Origin: Spirulina sp. SIO3F2
Lineage (GTDB): Bacteria; Cyanobacteriota; Cyanobacteriia; Cyanobacteriales; Spirulinaceae
Length of the DNA stretch: 40,410 nucleotides
Direction of reading: 5' to 3'
NCBI GenBank assembly: GCA_010672165.1
Contig: JAAHHN010000033.1
Coordinates: 1-40,410 of the forward strand
The notes under the pieces were generated by a model. That model worked only from the letters and a program-made list of their open reading frames with translations, did no database searches and had not been told where the DNA came from. Shown here piece by piece: positions 1 to 7,788 of this stretch. Numbering within the stretch: the first letter of the stretch is position 1; every line of letters begins with the position of its first letter. Position numbers and translations under genes: made by a program.

Positions 1-346
1 TCACAGCACTAGCTTACTGAATTATTCTTAGGACAAAATGGTATGTAGGGTGGGGCCGCAAATCACTGTAGCTCTAGGGCTGACAGAGCTAATCAGTCTA
101 GTGATTCAACCTATTGAATGAAATTAATCTACCCGCGCTACAAAACCTGTCAGCAGCAAAACTGTTAATAGCGCGGGCATTATTACATTTTGGGCTAAGT
201 TATACAACCTGTATGCAGATTAGCAACTCTACCTCGATTGCCTTAAAAGATTGGGCTTGGAACTTAAATTCACACGGATAGTCGCAAACCCTCCCCTAAC
301 GAGCTAATCATGTTGGTAAGCGATCGCAACAGATGAATAAATTTAG
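1..346. other. Non-coding left edge, downstream of queA
   Basis: I see no convincing gene in this stretch. It lies downstream of queA, which is read leftward. Its one recognisable structure is a nested inverted repeat at 61-106, listed separately. The DNA is moderately AT-rich and carries one GCGATCGC near 330. Any gene to the left begins outside the window. Confidence 0.5.
61..106. other. Nested inverted repeat, possible structured RNA or terminator
   Basis: An outer perfect 7-bp pair, AATCACT (61-67) with AGTGATT (100-106), encloses an inner perfect 6-bp pair, AGCTCT (70-75) with AGAGCT (85-90). The two could form a stem with an internal asymmetric loop. No run of T follows on either strand, so it is a poor intrinsic terminator for queA. 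Its function is unknown and it may be chance. Confidence 0.3.
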
Positions 347-1435
347 TTACACCCGCGCCTCAGGTAAGATAAGCATCGCATCTCCAAAAGAATAGAAGCG
401 ATAATCTTTATCTACAGCTTCTTCATAGAGCGACAAGAGACGCTCACGGCCAACCAAAGAACTCACCATGACCAAAAGACTGGAGCCGGGTAAGTGGAAG
501 TTCGTAATCATACCATCGATAACCTGCCACTGATAGCCCGGATAGATATAAAGGTCAATTAACCCTTCAAAAGCACCGCGTAATAAACCTGGGCCATCAA
601 CACCCTGCTTACGCGCTACCCCTTCGAGGGCACGCACTGAAGTTGTGCCAACAGCAATAACCCGCCCACCCGATTCACGAGTTGAACGAATAGCTTGCAC
701 TGTTTCTTCGCTGACAGAGACCCATTCAGAATGCATCCGATGTTCAGTGATGTTCTCCGACTCAACTGGTCGAAATGTACCAACTCCCACATGCAACGTC
801 AGTGATGTCTGCTTCACGCCCATATCGGTCAACTCTTGTAGCAGCTCCGGGGTGAAATGCAAGCCGGCTGTTGGTGATGCTGAGGAGCCTGGGTTTTGGG
901 CATAAACGGTCTGATATTGTTCAGGGTCAGCAGTTGATTCCGTCACATAAGGGGGAAAGGGAATATAACCTACTAAATCAAGCATTTGAGTAATGGTTTT
1001 ACCGGGTGGCACGCTGAACTCAATCACTCGGCCACCTGTGGTAAAGTCGCGCTCAATCACTCTGCCCCACAGCGACGCATCACTTCCTTCTGCTGAAAAG
1101 CAGACCTCTGTACCCATTTTGAATCGTTTTCCAGGCTTAACCAAGGAGAGCCAACAGTTGCGGCTGACCTCTCGGAGCAACAGGATTTCAACAGGGGCCC
1201 CTGTTGATTTCCGTCCGAATAGGCGAGCTGGGATGACGCGTGTGTTATTTAGAACCAACAGGTCATTCGGTTTAAGCCACTTAGGTAAATCCTTAAAAGT
1301 ACTGTGGCTGTGGGTTTTCGGAGACTCCAGTACTAGAAGCCGAGACTGATCACGGGGAACGACAGGGTTCTGAGCGATACATTCAGGTGGCAAATCGTAC
1401 TTGTAGTTTGCGAGTAAGTGATCTTGGATGGTCAT
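347..1435 (-). CDS. queA: S-adenosylmethionine:tRNA ribosyltransferase-isomerase QueA
   Basis: This cytoplasmic enzyme transfers and isomerises the ribosyl group of S-adenosylmethionine onto preQ1 at the wobble position of tRNAs with GUN anticodons, making epoxyqueuosine. The 362-residue length fits the family. Characteristic blocks are visible: YDLPPECIAQ near residue 13, RDQSRLLVL near 28, VLNNTRVIPARL near 61, ASPTAGLHF near 186, HVGVGTFRPV near 215 and NFHLPGSSLLVM near the C-terminus. The ATG at 1433-1435 lies a few residues before the first conserved block and has no strong Shine-Dalgarno. The gene is divergent from 1738-2127 across about 300 bp, so it is probably transcribed alone. Confidence 0.96.
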   Translation of the reverse strand: MTIQDHLLANYKYDLPPECIAQNPVVPRDQSRLLVLESPKTHSHSTFKDLPKWLKPNDLLVLNNTRVIPARLFGRKSTGAPVEILLLREVSRNCWLSLVKPGKRFKMGTEVCFSAEGSDASLWGRVIERDFTTGGRVIEFSVPPGKTITQMLDLVGYIPFPPYVTESTADPEQYQTVYAQNPGSSASPTAGLHFTPELLQELTDMGVKQTSLTLHVGVGTFRPVESENITEHRMHSEWVSVSEETVQAIRSTRESGGRVIAVGTTSVRALEGVARKQGVDGPGLLRGAFEGLIDLYIYPGYQWQVIDGMITNFHLPGSSLLVMVSSLVGRERLLSLYEEAVDKDYRFYSFGDAMLILPEARV

Positions 1436-1737
1436 GCGTTTGTCCGTTGTCGATACAGCTAGAGCTACGGAGAGTCAAGCTTTACTTTTCATCATCATAG
1501 CTATCGTAGTTCCTATTTGTGAAAATCTTGTGAAGTCTTTGAGACCAAACTTTACACAACTACAATAGTCTCTCCGTGAAAACTCGTAGATTTTAATGAT
1601 GAGTGTTCATTGTAAAAGGTGTTGGTAAAGTTTGGGGAAGATTACCCATAAAAATTTGGGGAGTTTAACCCTGCCGTTGTTATGGGGTTCTCCGCGACAG
1701 TAGAGATAGATGGCCCTATACCCCTTATGAGTGACTT
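1436..1737. other. Divergent intergenic region between queA and 1738 gene
   Basis: This stretch of about 300 bp must contain promoters for both divergent genes, but no clear -35/-10 pair stands out. It holds a perfect 11-bp inverted repeat (1545-1555 with 1625-1635) and one copy of a short motif, TCTCCGTGAAAA (1571-1582), which is related to sites at 2198-2235 and 30936-30969. No ORF here looks real. Confidence 0.5.
1545..1635. repeat. Perfect 11-bp inverted repeat upstream of queA
   Basis: CCAAACTTTAC at 1545-1555 is matched exactly by its reverse complement GTAAAGTTTGG at 1625-1635, with 69 bp between them. The match continues imperfectly as ACAAC against GTTG. It lies in a divergent promoter region, so a paired operator or an RNA structure in a 5' leader are both possible. 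Chance cannot be excluded for 11 bp. Confidence 0.4.
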
Positions 1738-2127
1738 ATGTATTATCTCTACTTCTTCGCCAACGCTAGCTTAACGCTTCGTCTCACAGAATACCTGCTA
1801 CGAATGCCTCACTTGAAAGTGACGTTTATTTCAGTGATTCACCAAATCGATGGTTGGATTGTCCGTGTGAAACTCAGCAATACAATCACTCCCCAGCAAC
1901 ATGGTGATCTTGTTGCCTATCTGAATGAGTTGGGAGTGGCCTACACACCAGATATTCATGTTCAGATGGCGCTCTGGAGCTTAGAAACCGGCCAGTCTCC
2001 AGTGGGTGTGATGCGACGTTACCAAGTTGCTGTGGTCTCCCATGGTACGCCAGACAAAGAGGATATTGAAGCCTTCCGTCGCCAGTTTATGCGGGGTCTA
2101 GGGTATTGCCCAGAAACCTTAGCATAA
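1738..2127 (+). CDS. Conserved-looking hypothetical protein, 129 aa
   Basis: I do not recognise a named family. The protein is soluble-looking and mixed alpha/beta, with alternating hydrophobic strands (KVTFISVI, WIVRVKL) and a helical C-terminal half rich in charged and aromatic residues, ending GLGYCPETLA. The first 22 residues (FFANASLTLRL..LL) are more hydrophobic, and the conserved-looking body begins at the internal Met-23 (MPHLKVTF). The true start could therefore be 1804 rather than 1738. No Shine-Dalgarno precedes either ATG. The gene stands alone, divergent from queA, and is followed by a weak hairpin. It is probably real because codon use and composition resemble the neighbours and no other frame is open. 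Confidence 0.75.
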   Translation: MYYLYFFANASLTLRLTEYLLRMPHLKVTFISVIHQIDGWIVRVKLSNTITPQQHGDLVAYLNELGVAYTPDIHVQMALWSLETGQSPVGVMRRYQVAVVSHGTPDKEDIEAFRRQFMRGLGYCPETLA

Positions 2128-2159
2128 CCTCTTGAATGCTAGAGGAACAGCACGTTTTT
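2128..2159 (+). terminator. Weak hairpin after the 1738 gene
   Basis: CCTCT (2128-2132) pairs with AGAGG (2141-2145) around an 8-base loop, immediately after the stop codon. A run of five T follows at 2155-2159, separated by about nine bases. The stem is short and the T run is not adjacent, so this is only a possible terminator. Confidence 0.3.
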
Positions 2160-2197
2160 CTTCATCCTGCTATTAGGCAAGACTCAGACAAAATTAA

Positions 2198-2235
2198 GTA
2201 TTTTCACGGAGATCTAAAGCTCTCTACGTAAATAC
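2198..2235. repeat. Short inverted-repeat element, dispersed motif copy
   Basis: GTATTTTCACGGAGA (2198-2212) faces CTCTACGTAAATAC (2222-2235). The arms pair imperfectly: GTATTT with AAATAC is exact, and GAGA with TCTC is exact or nearly so. Related sequences occur at 1571-1590 (TCTCCGTGAAAACTCGTAGA) and 30936-30969. This suggests a small dispersed repeat family rather than a gene-specific operator. Confidence 0.4.
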
Positions 2236-2634
2236 ACTGAGATGAGATTTTATCCTGATCGACACGCACCATAACAGTACAAGTTGTCACAGGTTATCTC
2301 TGCTTGAGGGGATTGTGCAGCTCATAAGCTTAGCGAGCTAAGGGAGAACAAAGCTGAAGGTCTGATGAGAGTTAGCGATATAGAATAAATAGTTCCCAGA
2401 CAAAGCCCCTTGTACTTAAACTAAACTCCTAAAAGGTGATATCTAGCCAGAACCCTTTATTCATCAAGGTTTTTGACGTTTTTTTGTCGTAGGGGTCATA
2501 GTCTCTAGTGCCTCAAAACAACTAAAAAGGTGGGTTAGAGCGTAAGGTTTGGTTGAGGTACAAAACCCAAAAGGGGCAAGTGTTTTTGAGGTTTCGCTAG
2601 TCCATTGATCTATGCATCAATAAAGGTATGTCAT

Positions 2635-2664
2635 GGTACTAGCACCTGTTAGTAGGTTAGTGCC
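2635..2664 (-). terminator. Hairpin downstream of the 2793 membrane protein gene
   Basis: GGTACTA (2635-2641) pairs with TAGTGCC (2658-2664) with one G-T pair, and an inner ACC/GGT extends the stem past a two-base bulge. The leftward transcript from the 2793 gene would run through it. There is no T-rich tract directly after it in that direction, so it may be only a structured 3' region. Confidence 0.3.
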
Positions 2665-2792
2665 TTCGTAGTCCTCAACACGAAGAAGAAAAAATCGCGT
2701 AGGGTGATAATTCTCTATGATGCCAAAGCTTTAGGTATTTTGAGCGATGTCTGGCAAGCATCTGAATATAATGTCTCTGAATTCTGAGACAA

Positions 2793-3542
2793 TCAAAGAT
2801 CAAAATAGTAGCGGACTGCCCCTGTATCGGGATCATTGCCAACATATGCATAGCCATAACGCTGGGCATTGTTGAGGAGTTCGTTAGTCTCTTCGGGGTC
2901 AAGTCTCATGTGCATAGAGATCTGAGCGAAAGAGAGTTGTCCTTCGCACTCCTGGGCAAGGCGGAGTAACCGCTGGATGGGGGTGCTGGCTTGTTCTGAT
3001 TGAGGGGTTTCCGAGAAGTCAGAGGAAAACAATGGGGTTTGTATGCGATTAATTGATTTGGCACTTTTGAGAATATCGATGTAGTAGAGTAAGAACACGA
3101 TAAACGCAAGGAGTGAACTGGTGTTCCCTACAAACGGGATCCAAAAGGTCACAGTCTTGATGAACAAAATAAGAGCATAAACAACACCTAAGTGTCTCTT
3201 ATCCATGCCTGGTTCCAGATGATTGTTTTGCAAGCAGCGATCAAAACCTTCGCCTAAAGCAGGAAAAACCACAAAAGACCAACAAATATTAAATAGGGGA
3301 ATACAAAGCCCGAGGGTGGCGATCGCGGGATTATGTTTGCGATAACCAGATGGCAGTAGCTGCCAACAACTGTAATGCAGAAAAGCAAGCAGCAGCAATT
3401 GAGTCAGAAGCAGTGGTAATGATAACCCAAAGCCTAATATCGCCCCGACTATCCCCAAGGAACCCATGAGCATCTCGATCGCTTGCAAAATCCCCAGAAC
3501 CAGGATAGTAACAATCAACAAAAAAAAGGTGGGTAAAACCAT
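2793..3542 (-). CDS. Multi-pass membrane protein with C-terminal winged-helix-like tail
   Basis: The function is unknown. The N-terminal half has about four to five hydrophobic segments: FFLLIVTILVLGIL at the start, a long one around GLSLPLLLTQLLLLAFL, then IATLGLCIPLFNICWSFVVF, YALILFIKTVTFWI and LLAFIVFLLYYI. A cytoplasmic linker leads to a tail of about 60 residues (IQRLLRLAQ...LDPEETNELLNNAQRYGYAYV...TGAVRYYFDL). That tail resembles the small helical DNA- or protein-binding modules appended to many cyanobacterial proteins, an inference from its helix-helix-strand pattern. I chose the ATG at 3540-3542. An in-frame TTG at 3591-3593 would add 17 polar residues and cannot be excluded. No Shine-Dalgarno is seen at either start. 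Confidence 0.75.
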   Translation of the reverse strand: MVLPTFFLLIVTILVLGILQAIEMLMGSLGIVGAILGFGLSLPLLLTQLLLLAFLHYSCWQLLPSGYRKHNPAIATLGLCIPLFNICWSFVVFPALGEGFDRCLQNNHLEPGMDKRHLGVVYALILFIKTVTFWIPFVGNTSSLLAFIVFLLYYIDILKSAKSINRIQTPLFSSDFSETPQSEQASTPIQRLLRLAQECEGQLSFAQISMHMRLDPEETNELLNNAQRYGYAYVGNDPDTGAVRYYFDL

Positions 3543-3672
3543 AACCGAGTTCTGGGACTGACGATGATTAATTGTGTTGGTTGAGATGGACAAGGGCGAA
3601 AATTCTAGTAGCCAACCGCCAATACCATAGTAACTGTTACCTTTTTGGAATGGCTAGAAGCAATGATAGCCC

Positions 3673-3951
3673 CTAGGCTCTATGCCTTAATGGAGACTGT
3701 TTAGTATTGGTGGTTGCTGTCCGTTGCTGGCTCCGCCGCACTAACCAATATCCTGAAGTGAGCAGAAGCATCAGTCCACCCAGGTGCAGCTCCCAACTTA
3801 AATCGCTGCTCGATATCCAACCAAAGCTACCAAACCCCAGCAACCCCCAAATCCAGAGTTGGACAATTGATGCAGGCAACGTAAAGGGTTTAAAGCGATT
3901 GAACGGTGAATGCTTCCAGGCAGGGGTTGGAAAGTTGTGTTCATCACTCAT
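3673..3951 (-). CDS. Small two-helix membrane protein, 92 aa
   Basis: The family is unknown. The protein has a hydrophilic N-terminus of about 25 residues with several His and Pro. Two hydrophobic segments follow (about residues 29-48, IVQLWIWGLLGFGSFGWI, and 52-68, LSWELHLGGLMLLLTSGYWLV), then a basic tail (RRSQQR...RHRA). The basic tail predicts a cytoplasmic C-terminus by the positive-inside rule. The ATG at 3949-3951 has no clear Shine-Dalgarno. The gene sits 57 bp downstream of the phosphoesterase gene and 130 bp upstream of the next membrane protein, all on the minus strand, so they may share a transcript. Confidence 0.7.
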   Translation of the reverse strand: MSDEHNFPTPAWKHSPFNRFKPFTLPASIVQLWIWGLLGFGSFGWISSSDLSWELHLGGLMLLLTSGYWLVRRSQQRTATTNTKQSPLRHRA

Positions 3952-4008
3952 GGTTATATGAAACGCTTGGCAATGGTTGGCTGTGGCAAACTATCAATCT
4001 CGTTGAAA

Positions 4009-4890
4009 TTATTCGGAAGTGTTAGCAGACTGTAATTGTAAAAGTGTTAATTCCGGGGGACAACGCCAGCGACCAGGAAAGTAAGTGCCTAAGCCTCGAT
4101 TGACATAGAGTTGATTACTGCCCACGCGATGGTAGCCCTGGCTCCATTCCCAATGCAGGATCACTTTAGTGCATTCTTTCCAGAAGCGACGGGCGATCGC
4201 ACGGGGAAGCCATTGGCGCAAGCGGAGTAAAAAGCTGGGTAAGGCCTCTCCATTGGGTAGAACAATTTGACCACCGTGGGTATGACCTGAGAGTTGTAAA
4301 TCCACACGCCAACGCCGTAGAGGTACAGCTGAATCAGGATTGTGGGAGAGAACTAAACGAGGAATATCTGGATCAAGCTGGCCCATCACCTGAACGGGTT
4401 GGAAGTCCCCAGACCAGAGATCCGCTAAACCCACCACCGGAAATTGCTCACCAAAGGGATAGGCGATCGCATTCCAGAGCACCGTGATGCCAATCCGCTC
4501 CAACGCTTCGGTGACAATCGTACGTGCCTGGTGCTGATAATAGTCATGGTTGCCTAGCACTGCGACTACACCATAACGGCTTTGGAGCTTACTTAAGTGT
4601 GGCGTTAAGCGATGGATGGGGGTGGGAGCATTCGTGATGAAGTCACCAGTTAGGGCCACTAGATCTGGGTGGGCGGCATTCGCAGCGGCGATCGCTTCAA
4701 TCAAGAGTCGCTCACTGAGACGGGTGTCGTCGTAATGAAAATCTGAAAGCTGCGCAATTGTTAAGGGTGCAAGTTGGGCAGGCAAGCCAGGAATAGTGAT
4801 TGACTGACGCTCGACCTTGAGCGGTTCTAGGCGCAAGGGGGCTAGCTCCTGCTGAGTCGATCCCACGAAGCGTTGATTGGTCAAGCTCAT
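4009..4890 (-). CDS. Calcineurin-like metallophosphoesterase (YaeI/YkuE type)
   Basis: This is a binuclear metal phosphoesterase. All metal-binding blocks are visible in order: D-x-H at residues 50-52 (SDFHYD), GD at 82-83, GNHD at 113-116, a His in LSHNPD at 183, and GHTH at 202-205 followed by GGQI. The GHTHGGQ form is typical of the YaeI/YkuE group, some of which act on lipid substrates such as UDP-diacylglucosamine; the substrate here is not known. Unlike many relatives, there is no obvious N-terminal membrane anchor. The ATG at 4888-4890 is the only sensible start. The gene lies 45 bp downstream of ureB on the same strand, probably cotranscribed without a functional link. Confidence 0.9.
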   Translation of the reverse strand: MSLTNQRFVGSTQQELAPLRLEPLKVERQSITIPGLPAQLAPLTIAQLSDFHYDDTRLSERLLIEAIAAANAAHPDLVALTGDFITNAPTPIHRLTPHLSKLQSRYGVVAVLGNHDYYQHQARTIVTEALERIGITVLWNAIAYPFGEQFPVVGLADLWSGDFQPVQVMGQLDPDIPRLVLSHNPDSAVPLRRWRVDLQLSGHTHGGQIVLPNGEALPSFLLRLRQWLPRAIARRFWKECTKVILHWEWSQGYHRVGSNQLYVNRGLGTYFPGRWRCPPELTLLQLQSANTSE

Positions 4891-4935
4891 GCCAGAATTA
4901 GGGTACAGGCCAGAAGATTAAAATGCAGGCATAAC

Positions 4936-5241
4936 CTAGAGTTTGCCATCAACTTGATTGTTTAAGCCATAAACCTCTCGACTCCCAGCGAGCGTTACCA
5001 ATTCCACTGTCTTTTCATCACCCGGTTCAAACCGCACGGCTGTCCCCGCTGGAATATTGAGGCGCTTGCCCCGAGCTTGGGGACGCTCGAACGCCAGTGC
5101 GGCGTTAACTTCAAAAAAGTGGAAATGGGAGCCGACCTGGATGGGGCGATCGCCTGTGTTTGAGACAGTTAAGGTTGTCGTCGCTCTGCCAGCATTCAGT
5201 TCCAGCTCCCCTGCCTCAACCAAAAATTCACCTGGAATCAT
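4936..5241 (-). CDS. ureB: Urease subunit beta
   Basis: This is the beta subunit of the cytoplasmic nickel urease (urea to ammonia and carbamate). It is structural and does not carry the nickel site, which lies in UreC. The 101-residue length fits the family, as do PGEF at the start, [20 protein letters not shown] in the middle, and the [12 protein letters not shown] block near residue 65. The start is well supported: GGAGGA lies about five bases upstream of the ATG at 5239-5241. Neither ureA nor ureC is adjacent, so the urease genes are scattered, as known in several cyanobacteria. A MITE-like element lies about 130 bp upstream. Confidence 0.96.
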   Translation of the reverse strand: MIPGEFLVEAGELELNAGRATTTLTVSNTGDRPIQVGSHFHFFEVNAALAFERPQARGKRLNIPAGTAVRFEPGDEKTVELVTLAGSREVYGLNNQVDGKL

Positions 5242-5600
5242 CGCATCCTCCCACTTTTCAAGCTGTGCTTGAGACCCAGTCTAACCTAAAGTTAAATGCG
5301 TTCTGAAACAGAGTTTGAAGGGTTGGATGCCAAAGAGATGGGTATCGAGAGATTTTGGGAGAATCAAGGCTTACTTAGGGGTTGTCGTCAGTTAGATTTT
5401 AAACTCTTGCTATGACTGGTTTACAGCTCCTTTTCTTGTTTTTGGGGTCGGGTGCTTTATCCCTTATCCCTTCAGGCTTCTGATGTTAACTGACGACACG
5501 CCCTAATTGGTTTGTCTGCTTAGTGCTTATTAAGCATCAGTTAAAAAACTGAAATTCAAAAAAGCGAAAGCAAAGCGATACACTACAGTAGAGGACTACT
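5242..5600. other. Divergent intergenic region containing a MITE
   Basis: The 359 bp between the divergent ureB and 5601 genes hold promoters for both, and 132 bp are occupied by the inverted-repeat element at 5375-5506. About 130 bp remain on the ureB side and 94 bp on the other. No ORF is credible. Confidence 0.6.
5375..5506. mobile_element. MITE-like element with 20-bp terminal inverted repeats
   Basis: The left end is TTAGGGGTTGTCGTCAGTTA (5375-5394). The right end is TAACTGACGACACGCCCTAA (5487-5506), whose reverse complement matches the left end at 18 of 20 positions. The 132-bp unit has no coding capacity and holds an AT-rich core with a T-rich stretch. The ends read TA-GGG ... CCC-TA, compatible with a TA target duplication as in IS630/Tc1-like elements. 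IS5-group ends of the GGGCGTGTC type look similar, so the parent family is not certain. It is probably mobilised in trans by a full-length insertion sequence elsewhere. The element splits the ureB/5601 promoter region. Confidence 0.8.
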
Positions 5601-6620
5601 GTGCAAATTACTTCACGCCAAAATCTGATGAGTAGCGCTGTTGAACAAACTGGAGAAAACCCATCTGGCCTGACAGGCAAGACGGTTATTACTGCGGGCA
5701 TCACCTGGGGGGCACTGTCCCTGATCTTTTTCCTGTTTAATCTGATTCAACCGGAAACCGAAGACACCCTTTGGTATCTGGTGGGGACATATGTGGCAGA
5801 ATGGGTGCCGTCTTTAGCAGGGATCGCCCTGTGCTACCGTAACTGGCGCAGCCCGAAGATCGCTAGTGGCCGGAATGTTTGGCTTGCCATCGGTTTGGGG
5901 ATTTTGGCCTATTTTCTCGCTGACTTGATTTTTTGTTTTTGGGAAGTGTATTGGGAGCTTGACCCGGAGGTTTCTCCCGCAGATTTGTTCTATATGGCGT
6001 TCTATATGTGCTTGGGAACTGGCATGATTTTAGCCGTCCTCTCACGGCGTATGAGTTTAGAATTATGGCAATGGATCACGCTGAGTTTGATTGCGATCGC
6101 TGGAACAAGCTTGGCAGTCTGGATTGCCCTGGCAGAGCCTGCGATCGCCATTGATGAACCGCCTGTTTTAAATAGTGAGGCGATCGCCATAACAGAAATA
6201 GCCCCTGCCGAAACGATAGATGCTGAGACTGAAGCACCTGAAGTCCCCCAGTGGGTCACCTCAACCCAAGATTACTTGCTGCAATTTTCTACCCCCGTTA
6301 ACTTTTTCTACATCATCTGCGATGTGGGGCTACTCATCATCGCGGTGATGCTATTGCTAGCATTTTGGGGTGGGACTTTCTCGCTCTCTTGGCGAATGAT
6401 CGCAGCAGCTGCTTTGGCACGCTATCTTGCAGATATGTGGTTCAAGTATTCAGCCACCCTACCCACTGAATACGCCAGTGGCGGATTCCTGGAAGTCTTC
6501 TTTGTATTTAGTGGCATTTTGTTTGCCATTGGCGCAGCATTGGAGTTTGATATATCGAGTCGCCCACGTAAAAGTCGTCGTCGTCGCACCCGAGCGGCTG
6601 GAGAAGGAGGAGAAGCATGA
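5601..6620 (+). CDS. Multi-pass membrane protein of unknown function
   Basis: This 339-residue protein has about eight hydrophobic segments. They form an N-terminal block of five (around residues 30-48, 60-80, 91-112, 128-146 and 155-175) and a C-terminal block of three (about 238-258, 263-285 and 298-318). A loop of about 60 residues rich in Ala, Glu and Pro separates them. The very basic cytoplasmic tail (SRRRRTRAAGEGGEA) follows the last helix. It resembles stand-alone versions of membrane sensor domains, but I recognise no family. The GTG at 5601 is preceded by GAGG at about seven bases; an ATG nine codons later lacks a site. The stop overlaps the next gene by four bases (ATGA). Confidence 0.8.
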   Translation: MQITSRQNLMSSAVEQTGENPSGLTGKTVITAGITWGALSLIFFLFNLIQPETEDTLWYLVGTYVAEWVPSLAGIALCYRNWRSPKIASGRNVWLAIGLGILAYFLADLIFCFWEVYWELDPEVSPADLFYMAFYMCLGTGMILAVLSRRMSLELWQWITLSLIAIAGTSLAVWIALAEPAIAIDEPPVLNSEAIAITEIAPAETIDAETEAPEVPQWVTSTQDYLLQFSTPVNFFYIICDVGLLIIAVMLLLAFWGGTFSLSWRMIAAAALARYLADMWFKYSATLPTEYASGGFLEVFFVFSGILFAIGAALEFDISSRPRKSRRRRTRAAGEGGEA

Positions 6621-7765
6621 GTCCCAGAAAATTAACTGCTGGCGATAAAGAAGAAATTCTTGATCTCTATCGCTTACCGCAAGAAACCACATCAACCTTA
6701 GCCGAGCGCTTCAAAGTCAGTAGTTCAACCATTAGCCGCTTTTTGAAAAGTCGCCTTAACGAAGGCGAGTACGAGGATCTGATCCAGCAGAAACGCCTAA
6801 GCCGAACTCCCAGTGGCGCAGCCCAGGTCATGAGTGAGTTTCAAAAGCAACAGGCCGATCCCTCCCCTTCTCCAACGCCCACATTGGCTCCGGATGTTGC
6901 TGCACCAGCAGTGGCATCTGCTTCCCCAGAGGAGGAGTCTTCAGCCTCCCCCGAACCTGTAAAGGTAGAACCGACCCCCAATCTGGCATCAACTCCAGCA
7001 CCGGAGTCACCAGAACAACTTGAAGCTGCCGAAACACCTGCGCCCGTTCGTCGTATGGCCGCCGCATCACGGCGGCGGATTGCTTCACCCCGCCCTCGAC
7101 AACCTGTTGAGCAACAGCTTGAAATTCCAGTAGTGCCTTTAGCAGAGCCATCAATATCCTCAACGGCAGATTTGGAGTTCTCGGCAGAAACTCCTGTCAC
7201 GCCCACATCCACTGCCAAAATCCCCACCCGCCGTGCCCGAGCTAGTGTAGGGGGAGTCGGCAATGCACCTAAACCGCTGTTGTCCTCACCCAAGACCACC
7301 TTTGCCGATGAGCTGGAAGAGGACGACGATGAAGAAGGGGTTCATGCTCTCGAGGAAATGCTCGGTGAAGATATCGACCTGGATGAGGAGGATGATTGGG
7401 ACGAAGAGGATGATGATGATGGAGATTTGCCGGTTTCCACTGGCTCACGGTTTAGTGATGTCCAGGTGTTGCCCTTGAGCGATGCTCATTTTCCCCGCAC
7501 CTGTTATCTGGTCATCGATCGCGCTGCCGAACTGATCACCCAACCCCTCCAAGAGTTTCAAGACTTGGGTAATATTCCTGGCAGTGAGGCCAGCCAGCGC
7601 ACTTTACCCGTGTTTGATAATCATCGAGTGGCTCGGCGGTTTTCTAAGCGCACCCAGCGCGTGATCAAAGTGCCAGATAGCATTTTGTTTGAAAAGACTC
7701 GCACTTATTTGCAAGCACGAGGGATTACTCGCCTGCTGCTTGATGGTCAGGTCTATTCGCTCTAA
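6617..7765 (+). CDS. Helix-turn-helix protein with disordered acidic linker and conserved C-terminal domain
   Basis: This 382-residue protein has three parts. Residues 1-60 form a transposase-like helix-turn-helix (LTAGDKEEILDLYR...TLAERFKVSSSTISRFLKSRL). Residues about 75-225 are low-complexity Pro/Ala/Ser/Glu with several Arg-rich patches, followed by a strongly acidic run (about 230-272, EEDDDEE and DEEDDWDEEDDDD). The last 105 residues look folded (VLPLSDAHFPRTCYLVID...ITRLLLDGQVYSL). The HTH may lead to a transposase label, but no catalytic domain is present. GGAGGAGAAGC precedes the ATG, which overlaps the upstream stop, so the two genes are translationally coupled. DNA binding is inferred only from the HTH. 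Confidence 0.8.
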   Translation: MSPRKLTAGDKEEILDLYRLPQETTSTLAERFKVSSSTISRFLKSRLNEGEYEDLIQQKRLSRTPSGAAQVMSEFQKQQADPSPSPTPTLAPDVAAPAVASASPEEESSASPEPVKVEPTPNLASTPAPESPEQLEAAETPAPVRRMAAASRRRIASPRPRQPVEQQLEIPVVPLAEPSISSTADLEFSAETPVTPTSTAKIPTRRARASVGGVGNAPKPLLSSPKTTFADELEEDDDEEGVHALEEMLGEDIDLDEEDDWDEEDDDDGDLPVSTGSRFSDVQVLPLSDAHFPRTCYLVIDRAAELITQPLQEFQDLGNIPGSEASQRTLPVFDNHRVARRFSKRTQRVIKVPDSILFEKTRTYLQARGITRLLLDGQVYSL

Positions 7766-7788
7766 CCCATTTGTTTTAAGCGTACGCA

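Larger units (their letters stand above)
2128..2792. other. 665-bp non-coding region between convergent genes
   Basis: No credible gene is visible here. A small reverse ORF at 2675-2902 is mostly a frame shadow of the membrane protein gene. The region holds the hairpin at 2128-2145, a TTTCACGGAGA/CTCTACGTAAATAC repeat pair (2198-2235), a small palindrome CTTAGCGAGCTAAG near 2326-2345, and a hairpin at 2635-2664. It is unusually long for a gap between convergent genes and may hold decayed DNA, but I could not match it to a family. Confidence 0.45.

Noticed and set aside
2675-2902. Minus-strand ORF of 75 residues
   Set aside because: Half of it is an alternative frame of the membrane protein gene and the rest is non-coding; there is no start signal.
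6617-6800. Transposase, from the helix-turn-helix of the 6617 gene
   Set aside because: Only the HTH is transposase-like. No DDE catalytic domain or inverted repeats accompany it and the gene lies in a coupled operon.
6841-7299. Minus-strand ORF of 152 residues, Gly/Ala/Val rich
   Set aside because: It is the antisense of the Pro/Ala-rich linker of the HTH protein, where biased codons remove stops from the opposite strand.
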